64,000 nucleotides of DNA from positions 4,154,001 to 4,218,000 of the forward strand of contig OZ024842.1 in assembly GCA_964017145.1 (NCBI GenBank), in the 5' to 3' direction. This document shows, piece after piece, positions 57,398-64,000 of this stretch (position 1 is its first letter; each line of letters begins with the position of its first letter). The notes under the pieces were generated by a model. It was not told where the DNA came from, ran no database searches, and saw only the letters and a program-made list of their open reading frames with translations. A program made the position numbers and the translations under genes. Origin of the DNA: Agrocybe praecox. Its lineage: Eukaryota > Basidiomycota > Agaricomycetes > Agaricales > Agrocybaceae.

Positions 57398-59167
57398 GAC
57401 GTTGCTTTGTTTATGGCAGTAGCCCTTGAGAGGCGAAGTTCTACGTCTTCAAGTACCTTTTCTCTGTCTCTTTATTTGAATCTCTATCAAATGGTTGTCT
57501 CTACCAGTCACTCATTAGCATCTGCAACGGAAGATAAATACTCCCGGTAGAAGTATGCAAGAGGCACTGAGAGCTATGTGGACCATAACTGTATCCTGTG
57601 TTCGTGTCTGTGTTTGCGTTCGTGGCGCCAGGCGCAGAACAGACTTAGTGACGTGATCGAAAATTCACACCCACATACGCAAACCGGAGCGAGTTAACAC
57701 CCGACCCAGCTCTGTCGGTGTATCTGATCCCTGTCGTCCTGCTTTTTCCTTTCTCCTTTTAGGTGCGTATCATACATCCTGTACGCACATCGTCTGCATC
57801 TTAATCAAGGAAAGGATAAGGATCCCCATCAAATTCAAATCCCAACACCGCACCTTGACGGCTAATGATCATTATGCCTGCGCTCCTCCCTTCTCGAGCG
57901 CGTCTTCGTGTGTGTTTGAATCCGCTTGCTGCTCACACCCAGTACAGACTTCGAGTTAGAGTTTGGGTTTGGGTTTGGGTGCTCCAGCTTCTTGGTTCAT
58001 CATCATCCGAATCGAGATCCACATCCACATCCGCATCGTCCAATCGTAGCATGTCTTTCTCTTCCCCCCTTCCTCTTAAGTTTTTTCCCCTCATCTTCCC
58101 CTTCCCTTCGTTCCGGTCTTCTTTCCCCTCGTCCCCACTATCCCCGTCCCCATCCTCCCAATCAGCAGAGCGTGGGAACATCACCACAGTGTCTATATCG
58201 ATAAGTCGAACTGGACGTCGCTCCCGGACCCGGCGCTGGTGAGTTCGCCTGTGCGTGTGCGTCTGTATATGCGTGTGCGTGCGGATGTGTATCGGAGTGG
58301 GTACGGGTATGGGGAGGCGATGCATTCCGATGGTGTGTATGTGCGGCATGGTGTGATGTGGTTAAATTAAACACGGATTTCAAGCCTCGCGTCATGATCC
58401 GAGTTCAGATGAAAGTATGAATGCGTCATTTTAGTTTAGTGTAGTGTAGTGTAATTATGTGTGATTGTTTCAATGCAATGCGATGCGATGCGATGAGACG
58501 GGCATGCGGATGGTGCGCATAGTACGTCCGATGCGACAACGAAAAGCAAAAACCGATGTGGCAGTGCAACCTGCATCAGGCTGATAATTAGATTACATCG
58601 TGTGCAGACTCTATGTGACCCCGACGCGTACACAGCCGAATCAATCCATCCTTTGACCACTACCGCCATCGTGACAGGCTGCTCTACGCGCTTCCGAGCC
58701 CAGCTACGCCTCCCAACCGCATACTGGACTGCTCCACCGAAAGTCACTCCCAGTCAAAAGCCCCACGGTTCGGAGCGGTTGTCAGATGTTTTGAGCGTGA
58801 CGCACGATGGGAACAGACAGCATCCGAAATTCTGGACTGGACCAGATTTCTAAATGGCAGAATCTGTTGTAGGGGGCTTATACATTTTTTACATCAGGAC
58901 TGATCTTCGCTCATCTGTTGTGATATTAGTTAGTTCAATTCTTAAATGACCATACAAGAGCAGATTTAAAATGATTAAAGCAGATCCAATTCTCGTAAAT
59001 ATCATGTACTAGATACTACCACAACCGATTGTACCTGTTCCTGTATGTCTACGAAGCAACCTTATTACTCTTTTTGATTGCAAGCCTTGTTACACGAAGA
59101 TCTTGCCACACCTAATTTCAACTCTAAGTTCTTATGTTTCCGAGTTAGAATAAGGAATGCTACTTAC
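57398..59167. repeat. Repeat-derived spacer, no supported gene
   Basis: 57,540-57,960 and 58,010-58,470 match 6000-6560 and 6680-7110. Short tandem tracts occur at 58,430-58,455 (TTTAGTGTAG) and 58,475-58,500 (GCGATGCGAT). The 83-codon frame at 58,602 has no motif. Confidence 0.5.
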
Positions 59168-60054
59168 CTTCTTCTCGTCATCGGAGAGGCTATTAAAAGC
59201 GACCTGAACTTCGCTTTTTGTAGGATTTGGATGTGTTTTGAGGTATTGTTCACCGAATAGATTCCTGTAAGTTGTAACGAGTGTACAAAATCATTGAATG
59301 ACATCCGTTAGTATGATTTTGCACAATTTGGACATCAGTATGAGTACGTACCATGGTGCACAAGTGTTCTGGAAGCGGTATAAGTCCTTCTTCAAAGGTT
59401 TTGATACACCTGTCACTGATTTCTGTGACTCTGCATTGGTGTCCGTACTCGTTGGTTCATCTATGGTGGTGGCTGTACTAGCCGCGCTCGATAAACCGGG
59501 AGTCGTCGGTGATGTTGAAAGTGTTGTACTTGTTGGTTCATCTGCGGTAGTGGCCGTACTAGCCGCGCTCGATAAACCGGGAGTCGTTGATGATGTTGAA
59601 AATGTTGACATCAGTTGAATGGATTTGTCAGTAGTCGGCGGCGCTGTTTTCGAGTTTGGTTCAGTGGCCAAATTGGTTAGTATGGCCGGGGCTGGGTTCA
59701 ACATTGCAGTTGGTGCCGATGAATTTTCGTGTGTTGCAAGGGGGAGAACCGGTGCTCTGCTATGATCTTCAGTCGAAGTTGAATCGGTCGAATTAACAGC
59801 CGTCGATGCAGTGGCGGCAGCGGGGTTTCTTGTAGTCGATATTGATGTCAAAAGTGGTACAGCCTCAGGGGAACGAGGACAGTCACTGGGTGTTGGACTT
59901 GGAGTTGTTGGAGCGACCAAAGTTGGCACAACAGCTCCGTCATCGACAGTCGGCAGCACCGTATTTTGAAATAATATCGCTGCTCCATGTCTTGATTCAG
60001 CGGCTGTAGCATTCTCGACTGAGGTACTTGCCAGTACTTTACTCTGCCCCACGC
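59168..60054 (-). CDS. Ser/Thr/Ala-rich protein, 3' exons of a probable larger gene
   Basis: Exon 60054-59352 encodes a low-complexity serine/threonine/proline/alanine-rich region with a duplicated unit (TTPGLSSAASTATT-x-DEPTST). It ends in PLKKDLYRFQNTCAPW. After a GTACGT intron, exon 59264-59168 reads NLFGEQYLKTHPNPTKSEVQ and SLSDDEKK. The W...EQYLKTHPNPT...LSDDEKK pattern loosely resembles an HMG-box-like helical fold, at low confidence. The 3' end was not resolved. The exon starts right at the end of the TA-flanked element, at a TAG acceptor, so its 5' exons probably lie beyond 61,802. Confidence 0.5.
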
Positions 60055-60629
60055 CTACCAAGCGGTACTGGTCAGAAACAAGTGGGTCTGACTGAGTCTG
60101 AGCAGAACTGACTGAGTCTGAGCAGAACTGACCATTACCAAGTGTTTCTGACCTGGACTCCATCCAGAATCCTGTGCAACTTAGTAGAAACTTGCTGTTT
60201 GCATGTTTTATGCAATGTTACTTATGTTTAAAAAAACATAACATTCACCAAAAACATAGGAATCACACAAAAAAACATATAAAAAAGCGAAAATCAATTA
60301 ATTAAGAAAATGCATAATATACATGATGTTTATATACTTATATACTTATTTTTAATTGGAGAAAAAGGGGGGAAGGGAGTATGGAAAGGGGAGGATAGAG
60401 GGAAGAGGAGATGGGAGGGGATAGGGAAGAGAAGGGAAGTGGGTGGGGAGGAGAAAGGGGATGGGAGAGGAGGGATAGAGGCCTAGCCTATGGACAGGGG
60501 CGGGGAACGAGAAAACGGAGGGGTACTCACCTGGTCATCGTCCTAAATGCCCCGCCCCTCACCTCGCCACGTCACGCCCTTGCCCCCAAGGCCGCCGCCT
60601 CGTTTGCTGGCGTTCGTCGTTGGCGTTGT

Positions 60630-61090
60630 CGTCACCGTCGTTGCCCCGTCGCTCGTGTCGTTGCCCCGTCGCTCGTGTCGTCGTCGTCGTTCGTGTCGTC
60701 GTCGTCGCTCGTGTCGTCGTCGTCACCGTCGCCGTGTGGTCGTCGTCGTTGTCGCTGACGTGCGTGTCGTCGCCGTGTCGTTCGATGTCGTCGTTGGCGT
60801 TGGCGTGGCGTCGTCGCTCGTGTCGTCGTTGTCACCGTCGTATCGTCGTCGTTGCGTCGTCGTCGTGCGTGTCGTCGTTGACGTGGGTGTCGTCGCCGTG
60901 TCGTCGTTGGCGTCCTCTGCGCTGACGTGTCGTCGTCGCCGTGTCGCTGACGTGTCGTCGTCGTTGTGTCGTCGTCACTGGCGTTGGCGTCGTTGCTGGC
61001 GTCGTTGCTGGCGTCGTCGTTGTCGTTGGCGTCGTCGCTGGCGCCGTCGTTGGCGTTATCGTCGTCGTGGACGTCGTTGTTGGCGTTGCG
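60630..61090. repeat. GTC/GTCGTT low-complexity tract
   Basis: Over 400 bp of imperfect CGTCGTCGT and GTCGCTCGTG repeats. Every frame is open on at least one strand (arginine-, valine- or threonine-rich), so the long frames here are artefacts of the repeat. Confidence 0.85.
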
Positions 61091-61457
61091 GCGTGGTGGC
61101 GACGGAATGTGGTGGTGGCAGAGGGTGGGTGGATGGTGGTAGTGGTCAGGAAGAAAGAAAACATTGATGACGCGGCAAGGGCAGAGGGTTGTGGCTGTGC
61201 CGGCAATTTCCGCAGCGGCACGGACATCTATTTTGGGAATTTTACAAAAATTGTCGTTTGTATGTCACACGGACCTCCTAAAATAATGAAAAAATCACGA
61301 TAATTCCTAAAATATTCGAAATATATTTATCAAACATTTAATGTGACGTAATATGTTACGGTTTTGGCAGAAATGACAAAATAACCACAAAATAAATAAA
61401 ATAAAACATATCAAGGTATATAGCTACCTTTAGATATCTAACTATCAAAGTCTCTAT

Positions 61458-61536
61458 GGTACAGTCGGATGAGTGTCCATAGTTATATCACATGACCTCT
61501 GGCAAGGCTCTGGGTTCGATTCCCGGCGTCTCCACC
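61458..61536 (+). ncRNA. Degenerate tRNA-like segment inside the TA-flanked element
   Basis: TGGTACAGTCGGATGAG resembles an A box. CTGGGTTCGATTCCCGG forms a good T-arm with B box, and the segment ends TCTCCACCA. The 5' acceptor strand does not pair, so this is a tRNA relic or SINE head, not a working tRNA. A CCA end next to the T-arm hints at an origin from a processed tRNA. Confidence 0.45.
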
Positions 61537-62289
61537 ACATTTTCTTTAATTGTAAAGCCTTTGGTCATGTGATCTGACTGTGGGTCTGAGCAGTTCTGAA
61601 CGGTTTCACTCAGTTTTCAGATAGGGATTGGAGCTCGGAAAGCTGAGCTGTCTGACCAGTTCTGATCTGTCTGAGTGATTCTGATCGGAAATGCTTGGAC
61701 ATTTGGGGGGTCTTTTCCAGCCAAATGGCTGGGAGGGAAATCCTAAATTTCCGCTCAGAACTGCTCAGACAAGTCAAAAGTCTGACCAGTACCGCTTGGT
61801 AAATGTGGCTCAGAGTAAAGACCTCGTACTTGCTAAAGGTGAAGATATGAGAGGGCCATGATGGCCGCTACACAAGCTATCGGTCAGTAAAACATGAATT
61901 CACTCGAAAAGATAGGGACGTACAGAGGATTTCGCAGCTATTAGTTACAAATTAGGTATCAATTAATAGTGTTGATAATTTTTGTGTTCGAAAAAGACGT
62001 ACCATGATTTTTCGTGGAGCAGCGGGCATAACAGGATTTTCTGTTTGTCTTCCGGGCATTGGTGTACCTACAGATGCAACAACCTGTTTGTAATGTCAAA
62101 GATATAATCCATGGTGACAAGTTGATAGTATCTTGTCTGCACTTACTTGGAGAATTTCCGAGTCACTGCTGGCGCTTGTTGAATCAACATAGCCAAAGTT
62201 ATCAAAGCTAGATTCTGATTAAAAACGCAGAAAATTGAGTAGAGTCTAGTAGCTCTGTTGGACATTTTAACACAGCTTCGGTATCCAAG

Positions 62290-63419
62290 CCGTTGCTAGA
62301 GGCCTTGTTGTTTGTGCCTGTTGTACGTTTCTTCTTGTCAGGCCTAGCAGATAAGGCTGGCGTACCTTTTCTTTTGAATTCTTGCTTGATTTCTGGCAGA
62401 GAGCTGTCGCTTGCATTACCCAGATCTTGGTTACGAAGCCAGCTGGGGTATGTGTCCTTACAAAGTCGCTCCAGTTTCCAATGAGGATCATCGCCATATT
62501 GGAGTTCGGGGTAATAGGTGTACATAGTTTGGCGGAACCACTGCAAATGCGGTGAGAGTATCTTGTTCCACGTTTTGGGGTGCTTGTTTTCAGATAACAG
62601 CTTCTGCCATAGCCTCCGTACATCAAGACATAATGATTTTGCCCGAACCTCGGTGATTGGGGTACCATGTTCATCCTGAATATACCCCATCGTGCTACGG
62701 TATCCCTCTGGAGATTTTGACTGGTGCATACTTTTTTTTTCAAGCCGAGTGGTCTCTCGACCTTTTAACAGATTCAACCAATCCGCCTCGGTCCATATGC
62801 TGATTAGTGGGAAGTCTTCGTGAAGAAATATTTTCGGTGGTGGGGGTGTAACTGGTAACAAGGAAGTGTGTGCAGAATCCGAGGCGTTTATTTCCAGGAG
62901 AGGGCGCTCATTGATCTTTTCCAAAAGGCTCTGATACATTGACCTGATATAAAGCTGTAAGTTGAGGTTGCCATCTCAAGTCATAAGTTTTACTCACTCG
63001 GTTGCCTTAAATTTAGCTTGAAGCTCAACATTCGTGATAGCAAGCTTATTGAAAACCACGTTTCCTGACCGTCGGAGTGAGTCTTCGGTTGCCGAACCAA
63101 GAATTTGAAGATATCTTGGATCAGCGAGGTTAGACGGTCTGGGAGCGGCTTTCATGGTGGTTGGCATTTGATGGAACAGAGATTGGAGAATAGCGGGAGA
63201 CGGATGCTGTATGATTTTGGTACCAGTGTGTTCGATGTTATCTTCGTTGTATTCTTGCTGAATAAAATTTTCGCTAGCTCCGACGCTCATTTGGTCGAGA
63301 CTGTAAATACCCAGAGTGGGATTGTGCGGAGATGGCGATGAAGACAAAGGTGTATTGAGGTATTGACTGTCCTCGCCCCAGGTAGGCATAGTCAACGCAA
63401 ACGGCTGCTGCTGATTCAT
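62290..63419 (-). CDS. Unrecognised basidiomycete protein, first exons
   Basis: Exon 63419-62998 starts MNQQQPFALTMPTWGEDSQ. A 54-nt intron (GTGAGT...TATATCAG) leads to an exon from 62943 that stays open to 62,208. Its motifs include WTEADWLNLLKGRE, ENKHPKTWNKILSPHLQWF and CKDTYPSWLRNQD, then basic runs (KKKRTT, KRKG). A donor near 62,290 is likely, since hydrophilic coding sense continues at about 62,200 and 62,080-62,005 (GTPMPGRQTENP). The gene probably continues across the inserted element to 59,168. The pattern W...KHPKTW...YPSW recurs in agaric hypothetical proteins, as far as I recall, but I cannot name it. Confidence 0.6.
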
Positions 63420-63621
63420 GAAAGAAGCTAGTTGGTGGTAGTATTGGACCAAGAAGAAAATTGTGCTGGTGCGCACCACGGCCACGATCGATCCTGCTTA
63501 CAGTCGATCAGCCCGCCCAAGACACATATCCAACCCGCTGTGAACAGATTGTGCCATCTTCCGCAACTCACCTTACTCTATGATTGAATTCATCTTACAT
63601 CCATGTTAACGATACCCAAAT

Positions 63622-63978
63622 CTAATCTATTTCCATGGTATCGTCGTCATCATCATCATCCTCTACAAAAACCTTCGCTAACAAGGACATATCAGTTCCC
63701 ATTTTCTCCCATATAAAGTAACGTTGGTCTGCAGAGTTGCTATCGGTATGCAGGCAATGTGGAATAGCTGCTACAACAGCTGTAATAGTCTTCGCGTAGA
63801 TCACCTGTACGTCTAATTTAGTCACCGAAATAACAGTACCATAAGATTCTTCAAGTAAAAGGGGGTGTGGTTCGGAGAACATGGTGACCAGGGCTAATGA
63901 TTCCTGCTTCTCGTTGATAATTGCATTGAAGTAAAAGTGCACTTGTGCATATTCATACAAGCCGCTATTTTGTTCAAT
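63622..63978 (-). CDS. Last exon of a gene running off the window
   Basis: The exon begins after an acceptor-like ATAATTCAG at 63,979-63,987 and ends at a stop at 63,622. Sequence: EYAQVHFYFN, ALVTMFSEPHPLLLEESYGT, KTITAVVAAIP, YFIWEKMGTD, then an aspartate run (DDDDDDD). This is a C-terminal signature I associate with large, repeated agaric proteins of transposon-like distribution, but the family name is uncertain. The rest lies beyond 64,000. Confidence 0.6.
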   Translation of the reverse strand: MEQNSGLYEYAQVHFYFNAIINEKQESLALVTMFSEPHPLLLEESYGTVISVTKLDVQVIYAKTITAVVAAIPHCLHTDSNSADQRYFIWEKMGTDMSLLAKVFVEDDDDDDDTMEID

Positions 63979-64000
63979 CTGAATTATGTGTTAATTTCAC

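Larger units (their letters stand above)
60058..61799. mobile_element. TA-flanked inverted-repeat element, GTCTGAGCAG word type, 1.74 kb
   Basis: A perfect 19-bp terminal inverted repeat (CCAAGCGGTACTGGTCAGA at 60,058 and its complement ending at 61,799) is flanked by TA on both sides. This suits a Tc1/mariner-type target duplication. Both subterminal regions carry the words GTCTGAGCAG, AGAACTGA and GTCAGA in both orientations. The middle holds a long GTC/GTCGTT-type low-complexity tract (about 60,630-61,090) and a tRNA-like segment. No transposase is encoded. Confidence 0.88.

Noticed and set aside
60547..61303. Long arginine- and valine-rich open frames on both strands
   Set aside because: They lie in a GTC/GTCGTT tract; repeats lacking stops create long frames by chance.

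Overview
The window looks like nuclear DNA of a mushroom-forming basidiomycete (Agaricomycete). Genes are interrupted by many 50-70 nt GT-AG introns. They include F-box proteins with the agaric-type layout, a KDZ-type (Kyakuja-Dileera-Zisupton) transposase with cysteine clusters, an alpha-kinase, a Tad/I-like LINE, a tyrosine-recombinase retroelement and a Helitron. I cannot name the species. The region is accessory: most of it is mobile DNA plus a segmentally duplicated pair of host genes (an F-box protein and a multi-pass membrane protein).

Layout. 0.7-5.7 kb: duplicated block, copy 1 (broken F-box gene, a 790-bp inverted-repeat element, membrane protein gene A). 5.7-9.2 kb: non-coding repeats shared with 27.9-34.2 and 57.5-58.5 kb. 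9,202-14,950: a complete transposon with 54-bp inverted ends and an 8-bp target duplication GACATTTC, carrying two convergent, apparently intact genes: a KDZ transposase (+) and a zinc-cluster/alpha-kinase protein (-). 15.4-16.1 kb: a hAT-type non-autonomous element. 16.9-17.9 kb: broken F-box gene. 18,134-25,292: one LINE insertion whose 5' half is inverted (twin-priming structure), with a 16-bp target duplication and poly(A). 25.9-27.5 kb: another broken F-box gene. 28.7-30.1 kb: membrane protein gene B. 30.4-31.2 kb: inverted-repeat element. 35.1-37.0 kb: the intact F-box gene (copy 2).

37,465-55,765 is an 18.3-kb insertion. Its flanks join seamlessly when compared with copy 1, it is bounded by an 11-bp direct repeat (CGAAGCTGAGG), and it separates the copy-2 F-box gene from its partner, membrane protein gene C (56.1-57.4 kb). 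Inside it lie AGCGAG word arrays at both ends, a decayed Ngaro/DIRS-like retroelement with a nested hAT element, a Helitron with a 1,905-codon Rep-helicase gene broken by one TGA, and a cluster of unrecognised genes. Two of these (51.7-52.6 and 53.3-54.6 kb) are paralogues that share a 16-nt microexon and look intact. 59.2-64 kb: unrecognised genes on the minus strand, one apparently split by a 1.74-kb TA-flanked inverted-repeat element.

The two best candidates for something undescribed are the KDZ transposon carrying an alpha-kinase, and the 18.3-kb insertion with its orphan gene cluster. A theme across the window is that at least five unrelated non-autonomous elements are each saturated with their own short word in both orientations, and up to three carry a degenerate tRNA-like (A-box/B-box) segment. 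All exon structures were read by eye from frame, splice signals and phase; no alignment or database search was run.
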